From the NCBI RefSeq assembly GCF_004011505.1, contig NZ_SAUN01000001.1, positions 930,001 to 994,000 on the forward strand: a DNA stretch of 64,000 bases, written 5' to 3'. Each line of letters opens with the position of its first letter. Positions within the stretch are counted from its first letter, which is position 1. The position numbers were made by a program, and so were the translations under genes. The notes under the pieces were generated by a model. It searched no databases, was not told the origin of the DNA, and worked only from the letters and a program-made list of their open reading frames with translations. This document shows positions 33,446 to 43,584 of the stretch, in pieces. The stretch comes from Nonomuraea polychroma (GTDB taxonomy: Bacteria; Actinomycetota; Actinomycetes; Streptosporangiales; Streptosporangiaceae).

Positions 33446-34737
33446 ACGACTTCAAGGAACGCATCGCGGCCGAGCTGATCGCGGTGCGCGACCGGTCACT
33501 GGCCTACACGGAGGCGGAGGACGACCTGCTCGTCCGCCAGCACTCGCCGCTGATGTCGCCCCTGGTGTGGGACCTCGCGCACGTCGGCAACTACGAGGAA
33601 CTGTGGGTGTTGCGGGCGGCCGCGGGCATCACGCCGCTCCGGCCCGAGATCGACGACATCTACGACGCGTTCAAGACCCCGCGCAAGGACCGGCCCACGC
33701 TGCCGTTCATGCGCCCGGCCGAGGCCCGTGACTACATCGGCGGCGTACGCGGCCGCGTGCTCGACGTCCTGGACGCCGTCGACCTGGAGGACCCGAGCCC
33801 GTTGCGCCGCGACGGGTTCGTGTTCGGGCTGGTGATCCAGCACGAGCACCAGCACGACGAGACCATGCTCGCCACGTTGCAGCTGTCGCGGCAGCCCGGC
33901 ATGGTACGCGACGGCGCCCTGCCGCCGGGCCGCCCCGGCGGCGCCGACGAGGTGTACGTCCCCGCCGGCCCGTTCCTGATGGGCACCGACACCCTGCCCT
34001 GGGCCTACGACAACGAGCGTCCCGCCCACCGGGTGGACCTGCCCGCCTACTGGATCGACCGGCGCCCCGTCGGCAACGCCGCCTACGCCGCGTTCATCGA
34101 GGACGGCGGCTACCACGACCCGCGCTGGTGGACGCCCGAGGGCTGGAAGTGGCGGCAGGAGAGCGGCGTCTTCGCCCCGCTGTTCTGGGTCAAGGACGGC
34201 GGCACGTGGTGGCGCAGCCGGTTCGGCCGCACCGAGCCCGTGCCGATGGACGAGCCGGTCCAGCACGTGTGCTGGTACGAGGCCGACGCCTACGCCCGCT
34301 GGGCAGGCAAACGGCTCCCGACCGAGGCCGAGTGGGAGAAGGCCTGCGGCTGGGACGCCGCCACGGGCCGGGCGCGCAAGTATCCCTGGGGCGACCAGGA
34401 CCCGACCCCAGAGCTCGCCAACCTCGGCCACCGAGCGGCCCGGCCCGCGCCGCTCGGCGCCTATCCCGGCGGGGCGAGCCCGTACGGGGCCGAGCAGATG
34501 GTCGGGGACGTGTGGGAGTGGACCGGCACGTGGTTCGACGGCTATCCCGGCTTCAGCGCCTTCCCCTACCGCGAGTACAGCGAGGTCTTCTTCGGCCGGG
34601 ATTACCGCGTGCTGCGCGGCGGCTCGTGGGCGGCGGACCCCGCGGCGGTCCGCACCACGTTCAGGAACTGGGACTACCCGATCCGCCGGCAGATCTTCAC
34701 CGGCTTCCGCTGCGCCCGCACCGCGGAGCGGCGCTAG
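33442..34737 (+). CDS. egtB: Hercynine oxygenase (sulfoxide synthase)
   Basis: This non-haem iron enzyme couples gamma-glutamylcysteine and hercynine to the sulfoxide, using O2. The 431-residue protein has the DinB-like N-terminal domain with iron ligands His47 (WDLAHVGN) and His134/His138 (IQHEHQHDE), matching the three-histidine site of mycobacterial EgtB, and a C-terminal formylglycine-generating-enzyme-like (FGE-sulfatase) domain (VPAGPFLMGTD, WAGKRLPTEAEWEKA, DVWEWTGTWFDG, RVLRGGSWAADP). GTG 33442 overlaps the egtA stop. Confidence 0.95.
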   Translation: MNDFKERIAAELIAVRDRSLAYTEAEDDLLVRQHSPLMSPLVWDLAHVGNYEELWVLRAAAGITPLRPEIDDIYDAFKTPRKDRPTLPFMRPAEARDYIGGVRGRVLDVLDAVDLEDPSPLRRDGFVFGLVIQHEHQHDETMLATLQLSRQPGMVRDGALPPGRPGGADEVYVPAGPFLMGTDTLPWAYDNERPAHRVDLPAYWIDRRPVGNAAYAAFIEDGGYHDPRWWTPEGWKWRQESGVFAPLFWVKDGGTWWRSRFGRTEPVPMDEPVQHVCWYEADAYARWAGKRLPTEAEWEKACGWDAATGRARKYPWGDQDPTPELANLGHRAARPAPLGAYPGGASPYGAEQMVGDVWEWTGTWFDGYPGFSAFPYREYSEVFFGRDYRVLRGGSWAADPAAVRTTFRNWDYPIRRQIFTGFRCARTAERR

Positions 34738-35447
34738 TGTGCCGCCACGCGGCCTGGCTCGGCGCACCGAGACCCGCCGCCACGCTGATCCACGAGCCGG
34801 AGCACGGCCTGCACACGCAGTCCTACGCGCCCCGGCGGCAGCGGCACGGCACGGTCAACGCCGACGGCTTCGGCATGGGCTGGTACGACCCCGCCCGCGC
34901 CGAACCCGTACGCTACCGCCGTTCGATCCCGATCTGGGCGGACGCCAACCTGCCCGCCCTGGCCCAGGTCGCCCGCTCCGGCTGCCTGCTGGCGGCCGTG
35001 CGCTGCGCCACCACGGGCATGCCGGTCGAGGAGAGCGCCACCGCGCCCTTCACCGACGGGCTGTGGCTGCTCAGCCACAACGGCCGCGTCGCGCGGGAGG
35101 CCGTCAGGGACCTCGCCGACGACGCCGAGAGCGCCTGCGACTCCGCCTGGCTCGCCGCCGCCGTGTTCCAGCGGCTGCGCACCGGGCTCGACCTCGGCCA
35201 GTCCGTCGCCGAGGTCGTCGTGAAAGCCGGGGCGAGGGACCCCGGCGCCCGCCTGAACCTGCTCGCCTGCGACGGCGCCTCGCTCGCCGCGACCGTCTGG
35301 GGCGACACCCTCTTCCACCGGCCTGCCGAGGACGGCCTGCTCGTGGCGAGCGAGCCGCTCGACGACCTGCCCGGCTGGCAGGCCGTGCCGGAGCGCAGCC
35401 TGCTGCTGGCCGGCTCCTCCGGCGGCGTATGCGTCCAGCCCTTGTGA
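34737..35447 (+). CDS. egtC: Gamma-glutamyl-hercynylcysteine sulfoxide amidohydrolase
   Basis: EgtC removes the glutamate from the EgtB product. It is a 236-residue class II amidotransferase-type (Ntn) hydrolase whose nucleophile is Cys2: the protein starts M-C-R-H-A-A-W-L-G-A-P, the canonical EgtC opening. NADGFGMGWYD, RCATTGMPVEESATAPFTDG and LLSHNGRVAREAV are the expected active-site loops. GTG 34737 overlaps the egtB stop by one base (TAGTG). Cys2 fixes the start. Confidence 0.95.
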   Translation: MCRHAAWLGAPRPAATLIHEPEHGLHTQSYAPRRQRHGTVNADGFGMGWYDPARAEPVRYRRSIPIWADANLPALAQVARSGCLLAAVRCATTGMPVEESATAPFTDGLWLLSHNGRVAREAVRDLADDAESACDSAWLAAAVFQRLRTGLDLGQSVAEVVVKAGARDPGARLNLLACDGASLAATVWGDTLFHRPAEDGLLVASEPLDDLPGWQAVPERSLLLAGSSGGVCVQPL

Positions 35448-35462
35448 CCTCCAGGAGATCTT

Positions 35463-36443
35463 GTGCCTATCAGCCAGTCCACCGTGCAGCCGATCAACCA
35501 TCTTGACCGCGACTACCTGCGCCATGCCCTCGAACACGACGTCCGCACCGGTCTGACCGCCACCCCCAAATGGTTGCCGCCCAAGTGGTTCTACGACGAG
35601 GTGGGCAGCGATCTGTTCTCCCAGATCACCCGCTTGCCCGAGTACTACCCCACACGGCGCGAGCTGGCCATCCTCCGGGCGCGGGCCGGCGAGCTCGCGG
35701 CGGCCAGCGGGGCGGACACGCTGGTCGAGCTGGGGTCGGGGACCAGCGAGAAGACCGTCCTGTTGCTCGACGCGCTCACCGAGGCCGGGACGCTGCGCGG
35801 TTACACGCCGGTGGACGTGGACGCGGTCACGCTGCGCTCGGCGGCGCACCGGCTGGCCGACCGCTACCCCGGGCTCGCCGTGCAGGCCGTGTGCGCGGAC
35901 TTCGAACGGCACCTGCGCCTGCTGCCGCGTACGGGGCGGCGCATGGTGGCCTTCCTGGGCGGCACCATCGGGAATCTCGATCCCGCCGCCCGTGAGGTGT
36001 TCTTGAAGGAGCTGCGCGACAGCCTCCTCCCAGGCGACACCTTTCTGCTCGGGGCCGACCTGGTGAAGGACAGGGGACGGCTGGTCGCCGCCTACGACGA
36101 CGCGGCCGGCGTGACGGCCGCCTTCAACCGCAACGTGCTGCACGTGATCAACCGGGAGCTGGACGCCGGCTTCGAGCCCGACGCCTTCGAGCACGTCGCC
36201 CTGTACGACGACGACAACGACTGGATCGAGATGCGGCTGCGCGCGTCCAGGGCCATGCGGGTGCGGGTCGGCGGGCTCGGCCTGGTCGTGGACTTCGCAG
36301 AAGGGGAGGAGACGCGTACCGAGATCAGCGCCAAGTTCCGCCCGGAGGGCCTGCGCAGGGAACTGGCCGCCGCCGGTTTCGCGGTCCGCCGCTGGTACAC
36401 CGACCCGTCCGGCGACTTCGCCCTCCTCCTGGCCGAGGCGTGA
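35463..36443 (+). CDS. egtD: L-histidine N-alpha-methyltransferase
   Basis: EgtD trimethylates histidine to hercynine with three SAM molecules. The 326-residue protein shows the family sequence in order: [20 protein letters not shown], then [17 protein letters not shown] at the N-terminus, the SAM motif [47 protein letters not shown] and [14 protein letters not shown] TEISAKF near the end. AGGAGAT lies just before GTG 35463, and there are 15 bases between it and egtC. Confidence 0.95.
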   Translation: MPISQSTVQPINHLDRDYLRHALEHDVRTGLTATPKWLPPKWFYDEVGSDLFSQITRLPEYYPTRRELAILRARAGELAAASGADTLVELGSGTSEKTVLLLDALTEAGTLRGYTPVDVDAVTLRSAAHRLADRYPGLAVQAVCADFERHLRLLPRTGRRMVAFLGGTIGNLDPAAREVFLKELRDSLLPGDTFLLGADLVKDRGRLVAAYDDAAGVTAAFNRNVLHVINRELDAGFEPDAFEHVALYDDDNDWIEMRLRASRAMRVRVGGLGLVVDFAEGEETRTEISAKFRPEGLRRELAAAGFAVRRWYTDPSGDFALLLAEA

Positions 36444-37672
36444 CCCGGGAAGAGACCACAGCGGACCGGGAGACGGCGGAGACCGTCGCGAAGGCGTGGC
36501 GAGCGGCGCGGTCCGTCGTGCCGCCGGGGCTCCTGGACGCCGCCGGGTGCAACGTGCCCAGCGACCGCGTCTTCGATGCCGTCGTCGGGCACCTGCGCCT
36601 GGAACGGGAGCACGGCGGCTACGCGGCCGAACCTGATCTCACCCCGGCCCGGTCGGCGCTGGCCGTCCTGGTCGGGGCGGGTCCCGCCGACGTCGCTTTC
36701 ACGGAGAGCGGGACGGCGGCGATGGCGGCGTTGCTCGGCGGCTGGCGACTGCCGCCGGGCAGCCGGGTCGGCTTCGCCCGCACGGAGTACGGCAGCACGC
36801 TCATGCTGCTGCGCCGCCTCGCCGCGGAACGCGACTGGACGCTGGTCGAGCTGCCCGTGGACGACGACTCCCGCCTCGACCTGGACGGGCTGCGGTCCCG
36901 GCTGGCGGCGGGCCTCGATCTGGTCAGCGTGGTTCACATCGCCTCGCACCGGGGCGTCGTGCAGCCCGCCGCCGAGATCGGCGCGCTGTGCCGGGCCGCC
37001 GGGGTCCCGCTGGTGCTGGACGTCTGCCAGTCGCTCGGCCAGGTCGACGTCACCGGCGTGGGCGCGACCGCCTACGTGGGCACCTCCCGCAAGTGGCTGG
37101 CCGGGCCACGCGGCGCCGGCTTCCTCGTCGTGCCCGGCCTCACGGAGGAGATGGACGCCGCCGCCCCGACGCTCGGCGGCCACTTCTGGCCGGCCGGCAC
37201 GCCGACGCGGGGGTTGCCGGGCGTGCCGGCTCTGCCGAGGGCGATGCGGGACCTCCCGTCGCCGTTGCCCGGCGCGATCCGCTACGAGGGCTCGGAGGGG
37301 GCGATCGCGGCCCGGGCCGGGCTCGGGGTCGCCGCCCGTGAACACCAGGCCCTCGATCCCGCCGCCGTCCACGCTCACCTGGCCGGACTCGGCGGCATCG
37401 CCCGGCGTGTCCTCGACGGCGCCGGTGGCTGGCGGGTGGTCGAGCCGCTCGACGAGCCCTCCGCACTCGTCACCCTCAGGCCGCCGCCGGGTGACTCGGC
37501 CGAAGACGCCAGGTCACGAGCGGCCGGGGCATGCCTGCTCGTGGGCGCAGCCCCCGTGGCCCGGGCGCCGCTCGACCTGCGCGAGCCCGTGCTGCGCGTG
37601 TCCCCGCCGCCCGGCACGCCCCTGGAGACCCTGCACGCGCTCGCCCGCGTGCTGGAAGGCCGTGCGTCGTGA
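36440..37672 (+). CDS. egtE: Hercynylcysteine sulfoxide lyase
   Basis: This PLP-dependent C-S lyase performs the last step, releasing ergothioneine. The 410-residue class V aminotransferase-fold protein has the PLP lysine Lys218 in [16 protein letters not shown] and [15 protein letters not shown] upstream. GTG 36440 overlaps the egtD stop by GTGA, completing an unbroken egtABCDE operon. Directly after it, in the opposite orientation, lies a decayed GH28 gene. Confidence 0.92.
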   Translation: MTREETTADRETAETVAKAWRAARSVVPPGLLDAAGCNVPSDRVFDAVVGHLRLEREHGGYAAEPDLTPARSALAVLVGAGPADVAFTESGTAAMAALLGGWRLPPGSRVGFARTEYGSTLMLLRRLAAERDWTLVELPVDDDSRLDLDGLRSRLAAGLDLVSVVHIASHRGVVQPAAEIGALCRAAGVPLVLDVCQSLGQVDVTGVGATAYVGTSRKWLAGPRGAGFLVVPGLTEEMDAAAPTLGGHFWPAGTPTRGLPGVPALPRAMRDLPSPLPGAIRYEGSEGAIAARAGLGVAAREHQALDPAAVHAHLAGLGGIARRVLDGAGGWRVVEPLDEPSALVTLRPPPGDSAEDARSRAAGACLLVGAAPVARAPLDLREPVLRVSPPPGTPLETLHALARVLEGRAS

Positions 37673-37675
37673 GAC

Positions 37676-38062
37676 CGGGCTCCCGCCCACCGTGACCCCG
37701 GTGACGGACAGGCCCTCGACGTCGCTCACCACGTCGGCCCGCTGCACCCGCTCGAAGGAGCTGTCCCTGACCGTGATGTCCCGCAGCGGCTGCTCGGGAT
37801 AATCCCGCCCCGCACCGAGTTCGTCTTGATGTAGTCCCCGAAGTACAGCCCCGGCCCGCCCCACCTGCAGCGGCGGACGAACACGTTCCGGATCCCGCCG
37901 GTCGTGTCCGTCCCGATCGCGACCGACCCGTACCGGTAGCGCATGTCGCAGTCGTCGATCAGCACGTCCTCGCATGGCACCCCGACCCGCCGCCCGTGGG
38001 GCCCGCGCCCCGCCTTGATCGCGATGCAGTCGTCCCCGACGTCGAACACGCACCCCGAGGTC
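37676..38062 (-). pseudogene. GH28 (polygalacturonase-like) pseudogene
   Basis: CVFDVGDDCIAIKAGR, PCEDVLIDDCDMRYRYGSVA, IGTDTTGGIRNVFVRRCRWG and GGPGLYFGDYIKTN are the parallel beta-helix strands of glycoside hydrolase family 28, including the DD and G-H-type catalytic turns (the usual GHG is degenerate). Near 37825 the frame shifts and the C-terminal part (DITVRDSSFERVQRADVVSD, then VEGLSVTGVTVGGSPV) continues in another frame. The N-terminal half is missing. Confidence 0.75.
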
Positions 38063-38205
38063 ACCACCGACCGGCACGACGCGCCGGAGGGACGCCGGGC
38101 AGCTCCTTGCAAAATCTGTCCCATGTGCGAGCCTGATCTTCGCCATGGGTTGCCGGCGATCGGGTATGTGGCCCGGCATACGCGATGACCAGGCATATCG
38201 TCCCG

Positions 38206-38218
38206 GTGTCCAGGACAC
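38206..38218. promoter_or_regulatory. Palindrome GTGTCC-A-GGACAC upstream of the AfsR/LuxR-like gene
   Basis: A perfect 6-1-6 inverted repeat 80 bases before the start codon, in a stretch that also contains several GGCATAY elements (38175-38180, 38193-38197, 38227-38231). It may be an operator for the downstream regulator pair; no specific regulator is implied. Confidence 0.35.
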
Positions 38219-38297
38219 GCCATCGGGCATATGTTGGTTAGGTCGGCTCGATTTTCGCGTGCGGTCGCCTACTCGCCAGAGCCGATGCGAGGCATCG

Positions 38298-40652
38298 ATG
38301 ACCAATGCCACATTGCGCACCTTGGCGCACACGTACACCGACGGACTACCTGCCGAGCTGACAAGTTTCATCGGGCGCCGGCACGAAGTGGCGACGGTCA
38401 AGCGCCTGATCGCCGACGCCCGCATGGTGACCCTCACCGGGCCCGGCGGCGTCGGCAAGACGCGGCTGGCCCTGCGCGTCGCCGCCGACCTGCGACGGGC
38501 ATTCCCCGACGGGGTCTGGCTGGTCGAACTCGCCGAGCTCAACAACCCCGCACTGCTGCCTCAGGCCGTGATCGGCGCGCTGAAGATCCAGGATCACTCC
38601 GCCCACCCGCCCATCCAGGTGCTCACGAATCACCTGCGGGAGCAGCGGGCGCTGATCCTCCTGGACAGTTGTGAACACGTACTCAACGAGTCCGCCATGA
38701 TTGCCCAGACGCTGCTGAGCTCCGCCCCGGAGCTGCGCATCCTGGCCACCAGCCGGCAGCTGCTGGGAATCACCAGCGAGCACGCGTTCCCGGTGCCGAC
38801 GCTGTCGGGCCTCGATTCCCGGCACGGCGGGCCGTACCCCATGTCCGACGCGGCCCGGCTCTTCGCCGAGCGGGCCGAGGCCGTCCTGCCCGGTTTCACC
38901 GTCACGCACGAGAACCAGGACATCATCGAGCGGATCTGCCGCCGCCTGGACGGCCTGCCGCTCGGCATTGAGCTCGCCGCCGTGCGGATGCGCGCGCTGT
39001 CGGTCCACCAATTGCTCGACCGGCTGGACGATCGCTTCCGGCTACTCACCGCGAGATCGAGTGTCACTGCGCCGCGCCACCAGACGCTGCGCGCCTTGAT
39101 CGACTGGAGCCACGACCTGTGCACCGAGCACGAGCGCCTGCTGTGGGCACGCATCTCGGTGTTCAGCGGCAGCTTGGATCTGGAGGCGGCGGAAGCAGTC
39201 TGCGCCGGGGACGGCATCGCCCATGACGAGATCGTCGGCCTTGTGGCCGGCCTGACGGAGAAGTCCGTCCTGATCAGGGAGGAGCATCCGTGGGGAGTGC
39301 GATACCGGCTGCTGGACACGATCCGGCAGTACGGCAGGGAGCGGCTGATGGCCTCCGGGCAGGACCAGCAGCTGAAACGCCGGTATCGCGACTACTACCG
39401 GCAGCTGTCGCGCGAGGCGCGGGCGCAGCTGTTCGGCCCCGCGCAGGTCAAACTGCTGAACCGGCTGCGGGTCGAGCATCCCAACCTGCGCACGGCTCTG
39501 GAATACTGCCACGCCGAGCACGCCGGGCTCTGTATCGACATGGCCAGCGACCTCCTCTACCACTGGATCTCCAGCAGCCACCTGGGCGAAGGACGCGACT
39601 GGCTCGAACGGGGACTCGCGGACACCGCCGGCCTGTCCGAGGTCAGGGCTCGGGCGTTGTGGGCATGTGGCCGGCTCGCCATCCTCCAGGGTGATCTGGC
39701 TTCGGCCGTCGAGCGGCTCGCCGAGAGCAGAGCGCTCGGCGAGCGGCTCGGGCTCGAACCGGTTCTCGGCTACGTCGCGCAGTACTCCGGCATGATCGCA
39801 ATGGAGGAGGGAGACACCGCATCGGCTGTCAGCGCCTTCCAGGAAGCGCTGGACCGTCATCGCGCCGTCAGAGACCCGGCGGGCGAGGTCCAGGCGTTGA
39901 CCTGGCTCACCTTCGCGCACTCCGACCTCGGCGACTCGGAACGCGCCGTCGCCGCCGCCGAGGAGGGCATCGCCGTCTGCGACGCTCATGGCGAGAGCTG
40001 GCACAAGTCGTACGCGATGACGGCGCTCGGCGTCGAGTTCTGGCGCCAAGGCGACACGCGCCGCGCGGCGGCCTTGCAACAGCAGAGCCTGCGCGTCTTC
40101 CACGCAGTGGACGACACGGTCGGGGTCGGGGGCAACGTCGAGGTGCTGGCCTGGATCGCCGCCTCGGAAAGGGCGTTCACGCGGGCCGGCGAGCTGCTGG
40201 GCATCCTGCGTAACCTCTGGGAGCCGATCGGCGTGCCACTCCTGGGAATCGGCCACCTCATCCGATACCACGACGAATGCGAGGCCCGTACGCGTCGCGC
40301 CCTTGGCGAGCGGGCCTTCCAAGCCGCCATCGAGCGGGGCGCCAAGCTCTCCCGTGAGCAGGCGGTCGCCTACGCCCTCATGGAGGAGGCGCCGTCCCGC
40401 GGCCGGTCCGGCGAGACCGGTGAGCGCTCGACCCTCACCCGACGGGAGATCGAGATCGCCCGCCTCATTGCCCAGGGAAAGAGCAACAAGGAGATCGCGG
40501 CGACGCTGGTGATCGCCCAGCGCACCGCCGAGGCCCACACCCAGCACATCCTGCGCAAACTCGGCTTCAACTCCAGGGCCCAGATCGCCGGCTGGGTCGT
40601 CGAGCAGGCCCGCCTCTCCGGCGAGGAACCTCCCGGCGGAGCACGAGCATGA
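38298..40652 (+). CDS. Large ATP-binding LuxR-type regulator
   Basis: 784 residues: an AfsR/MalT-like STAND ATPase starting FIGRRHEVATVKRLI with Walker A GPGGVGKTRLAL (about 50-61), Walker B RALILLDSCEHVL and sensor ILATSRQLLGI. TPR-like helical repeats follow (about 400-690), and a C-terminal LuxR helix-turn-helix (LTRREIEIARLIAQGKSNKE, then IAATLVIAQRTAEAHTQHIL, about 712-770). ATG 38298 is the first start beginning recognisable sequence; the frame is open to 38145. Such proteins control secondary metabolism or catabolic genes. It overlaps its paralogue by 4 bases. Confidence 0.88.
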   Translation: MTNATLRTLAHTYTDGLPAELTSFIGRRHEVATVKRLIADARMVTLTGPGGVGKTRLALRVAADLRRAFPDGVWLVELAELNNPALLPQAVIGALKIQDHSAHPPIQVLTNHLREQRALILLDSCEHVLNESAMIAQTLLSSAPELRILATSRQLLGITSEHAFPVPTLSGLDSRHGGPYPMSDAARLFAERAEAVLPGFTVTHENQDIIERICRRLDGLPLGIELAAVRMRALSVHQLLDRLDDRFRLLTARSSVTAPRHQTLRALIDWSHDLCTEHERLLWARISVFSGSLDLEAAEAVCAGDGIAHDEIVGLVAGLTEKSVLIREEHPWGVRYRLLDTIRQYGRERLMASGQDQQLKRRYRDYYRQLSREARAQLFGPAQVKLLNRLRVEHPNLRTALEYCHAEHAGLCIDMASDLLYHWISSSHLGEGRDWLERGLADTAGLSEVRARALWACGRLAILQGDLASAVERLAESRALGERLGLEPVLGYVAQYSGMIAMEEGDTASAVSAFQEALDRHRAVRDPAGEVQALTWLTFAHSDLGDSERAVAAAEEGIAVCDAHGESWHKSYAMTALGVEFWRQGDTRRAAALQQQSLRVFHAVDDTVGVGGNVEVLAWIAASERAFTRAGELLGILRNLWEPIGVPLLGIGHLIRYHDECEARTRRALGERAFQAAIERGAKLSREQAVAYALMEEAPSRGRSGETGERSTLTRREIEIARLIAQGKSNKEIAATLVIAQRTAEAHTQHILRKLGFNSRAQIAGWVVEQARLSGEEPPGGARA

Positions 40653-42754
40653 CGGCGAACGACACGATCCGGAACGTCCCGGCTGCCGAACAGCCGGCGG
40701 CGGACGGGTCGCAGCCCGACACCCCTGCCTTCATCGGACGAAGGCATGAGATCTCCGAAATCAAGCGGGTCCTGCCCAAGACCCGCCTGCTGACCCTGAC
40801 CGGCGCGGGCGGTGTCGGCAAGACGCGGCTGGCGCGACGTGTCAGCGAGATCGCGCAGCAGAAGTACCGGGACGGGGTCCGGCTGGTAGAGCTGGCCACC
40901 ATCGACGATGAGGACCTGCTGGCCCCGGCCGTGGCCGCCGCGCTGGGAATCCATGACACCGGACCGGACCTCGTGACTCTGCTGGTGGAGCGTCTGGCCG
41001 ACAAACGGGTGCTGCTGGTGCTGGACAACTGCGAGCATCTGCTGGGTCCGTGCGCCCACCTGGTGCAGCGGCTCCTGCGCGGCACCCCGTGGCTGCGGAT
41101 CCTGGCCACGAGCCGGCAGTCGCTCGGGGTGTACGGCGAGCGGGTGCTGTATGTGCCGTCGCTCCCCGTCCCCGAGCCCGGCGACACCACGCGCGACGTC
41201 GCCCGGCGAGACGCCGTGCGGCTCTTCGCGGAGCGGGCGGCGACGATCCGGCCGGGTTTCCTCATCGACGCGGCCAACGCCCGGGCGGTCGCCCGGCTGG
41301 CCCGGCGCCTCGACGGGATTCCTCTGGCCATCGAGCTGGCGGCGGTACGGCTACGCAAGGTATCGGTGGAAGATCTGGCGAACGAACTCGACGAGTGCCT
41401 GGACGTACCGGCCGAGATCGGCTCCGGCACGCTGGCACGCCACCAGACCCTGCGGGCGACCATGGACTGGAGCTTCGGGTTGTGCTCGCCCGGTGAGCAA
41501 CGACTGTGGGAGCGGCTGTCGATGTTCCCAGGAGGCGTGGACCTGGAGACCGCCGAAGCCGTATGCGCCGGTCAGGGTCTGGCACGCGAGGACGTGCTGG
41601 ATCTGATGGCCGGCCTGGTGGACAAGTCCATCCTGTGCAGAGCGGAGCAGCACGGCGGCGGAGTCCGATACCGCATGCTGGAGCCCGTCCGCGAGTACGG
41701 TCGTCAACGGCTGCCCGCCACGGACGCGGAGGCGTTGCGTGCGCGCTACATCGACCACTACCGCCGGCTGACGGGGCGAGTGCGCGTGGACCGGATGGAG
41801 CCCGGCCAGATCGACCACCACCGGATGCTGAACGCGGAGCTTCCCAACGTGCGCGTCGCCCTGGACTTCTGCTTCGGCAGGCCCCGTGACGCGCCCGCCG
41901 GGTTGGAGATCGCCTCCGCGCTGTGGGCCCACTGGCTCGTCGCCGGGGCGTTCAGCGAAGGCCGGCACTGGCTGAAACGCGGTCTCGCACTCGTGTCACG
42001 ACCGAACACCACCAGGGCGATGGGCCTGTGGGCCAGCGGGCTGTTCGCCCTCTACCAGGGCGATCCGGCGGCCGGAGCCGACCTGCGGGAGTGTTTGACA
42101 CTCGCGCGGCAGTCGAGGGACGAGGCGGTGCTCGCGTTCGCCACCCAGATGTCCGGCGTCGCGGCGCTGGCCGAGGGCGACCCCGAGGGCGGGCTCGCGC
42201 TTCTGGAGGACGCTCTCACCCGTCACCGCGCGAGAGACGACGTCCACGCCGTGGGGGTCACGCTCTACTTCGCCACTCTCTTCGCCGCCCACCTGAGTCC
42301 GGACCGGGCCGCCGCGTACGGTGAGGAACTGGTGATGATGTGTGAAGAGCGCGACGCGGCGCTCTTCCGCGCGTACGGACGGTATGCGCTCGGCATCGCC
42401 CGCTGGGAACAGGGCGACTGGCGCCGGGCCGAGGCCAAGATGCGGGAAGTGACCGCGTTCTGGAGCGCCATCGATGACCGATGGGGTCTCCTCCAGTGCC
42501 TGGAGGTGCTGGCCTGGACGGCTGGGGCTCGCGGGCGGCACGAGCGGGCCGCCCGGCTGCTGGGCGCCGCGCACGACCTGTGGCGGGCGGTCACCGCCTC
42601 TCCGTCGCGGCCGCGATTCCAGGTGAAGTCACACCAGGAGTGCGTTGAGCGGGCACGTCGCGCGCTGGGGACCCGGGCGTACACGGCGGCCTTCCGGGAA
42701 GGCGCGAGGCTCAGGTTGTCCCGGGCGGTCGCCTACGCGCTGGAAGAGCCGTGA
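40649..42754 (+). CDS. STAND ATPase paralogue lacking the LuxR DNA-binding domain
   Basis: 701 residues and clearly paralogous to the preceding protein: FIGRRHEISEIKRVLPKTRL, Walker A GAGGVGKTRLAR, KRVLLVLDNCEHLLGPC, ILATSRQSLGVYGERV, then TPR-like repeats. It ends at RLSRAVAYALEEP, the exact point where the upstream protein continues for about 70 more residues with its helix-turn-helix. No HTH coding sequence is found after the stop in any frame. The ATG overlaps the upstream stop (ATGA), so both should be made together. A role as a co-sensor or inhibitor partner is inferred. Confidence 0.82.
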   Translation: MTANDTIRNVPAAEQPAADGSQPDTPAFIGRRHEISEIKRVLPKTRLLTLTGAGGVGKTRLARRVSEIAQQKYRDGVRLVELATIDDEDLLAPAVAAALGIHDTGPDLVTLLVERLADKRVLLVLDNCEHLLGPCAHLVQRLLRGTPWLRILATSRQSLGVYGERVLYVPSLPVPEPGDTTRDVARRDAVRLFAERAATIRPGFLIDAANARAVARLARRLDGIPLAIELAAVRLRKVSVEDLANELDECLDVPAEIGSGTLARHQTLRATMDWSFGLCSPGEQRLWERLSMFPGGVDLETAEAVCAGQGLAREDVLDLMAGLVDKSILCRAEQHGGGVRYRMLEPVREYGRQRLPATDAEALRARYIDHYRRLTGRVRVDRMEPGQIDHHRMLNAELPNVRVALDFCFGRPRDAPAGLEIASALWAHWLVAGAFSEGRHWLKRGLALVSRPNTTRAMGLWASGLFALYQGDPAAGADLRECLTLARQSRDEAVLAFATQMSGVAALAEGDPEGGLALLEDALTRHRARDDVHAVGVTLYFATLFAAHLSPDRAAAYGEELVMMCEERDAALFRAYGRYALGIARWEQGDWRRAEAKMREVTAFWSAIDDRWGLLQCLEVLAWTAGARGRHERAARLLGAAHDLWRAVTASPSRPRFQVKSHQECVERARRALGTRAYTAAFREGARLRLSRAVAYALEEP

Positions 42755-43041
42755 CGCACCCTGAGCTCCACAGGCAATGCTCGGGACAGACGATGTTTCG
42801 CGGCGTAGGGGTGCACGTTTCCGCGGGACGCAGAGGAGCGGGAACCCGTTGACGTGCTGTCCCTCGGCAACGGTGGGTGGGCCACCAGTCACCTGCAAGA
42901 CGTTGCAACCAGATTGCTAGTGCCATCGGAGATCGTCTTCCCTGGGCCGCCCATTGGTGGGAGACGGCACGACGGCGGAAAGGCGGGCCGGCAGCCCCGG
43001 CTCTTTCAGGCAGCGTCATCGCAAGAGACACGAGGTGAGAA

Positions 43042-43575
43042 ATGGTGACGATGGCGATCAGCGCATCCACCCTCAACGGACGCCATCACAAGACCGCGCT
43101 CACGATCTTCATGGTCATCGTGGTCGCCCACTGGGCCGAGCACGTGGCACAGGCCGTACAGGTCTACGCCTGGGGCTGGCCGCTGGCCGAGGCCCGGGGC
43201 GTGCTCGGCATGCCCTTCCCGTGGCTGGTGACCTCGGAGTGGATGCACTACGGGTACGCGTTACTCATGCTCGTGGGCCTCATCATGCTGCGCAAGGGCT
43301 TCACCGGCAGTTCGCGTACATGGTGGAACATCTCCCTGGGCATCCAGGTGTGGCACCACATGGAGCATCTGCTGCTGCTCGTGCAGAAGCTCAGCGGCAT
43401 CTACCTGATGGGCCGTCCGGTGCCGACGAGCGTTCTGCAGCTGATCCTGCCCAGGATGGAGCTGCACCTCTTCTACAACGCCCTCGTCTTCGCGCCGATG
43501 GTGGTGGCGATGCTGCTCCACCGCCGCCCCGCGGAGCATGCCGGGGCCTCCTGCACCTGCGCGCTCGCACACTAG
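43042..43575 (+). CDS. Histidine-rich polytopic membrane protein, unknown function
   Basis: 177 residues with four to five predicted membrane helices. Histidines recur within or at the ends of helices: VIVVAHWAEHVAQAV, SEWMHYGYALLMLV, GIQVWHHMEHLLLLV, ELHLFYNALVF. Paired intramembrane histidines of this type bind haem b or a di-metal centre in desaturase-like and cytochrome-like proteins, but no known signature was recognised. The C-terminus has a short Cys pair (CTC). GAGGTGAGA precedes the ATG. A small membrane protein gene follows after 9 bases and is probably co-transcribed. Confidence 0.7.
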   Translation: MVTMAISASTLNGRHHKTALTIFMVIVVAHWAEHVAQAVQVYAWGWPLAEARGVLGMPFPWLVTSEWMHYGYALLMLVGLIMLRKGFTGSSRTWWNISLGIQVWHHMEHLLLLVQKLSGIYLMGRPVPTSVLQLILPRMELHLFYNALVFAPMVVAMLLHRRPAEHAGASCTCALAH

Positions 43576-43584
43576 GCCCGTGTC

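Noticed and set aside
42755..43041. A frameshifted LuxR domain after the second STAND ATPase
   Set aside because: All three frames after the stop were read; none contains the LTxRExEIARL or AHTQHIL-type motifs, so the domain is absent rather than shifted.
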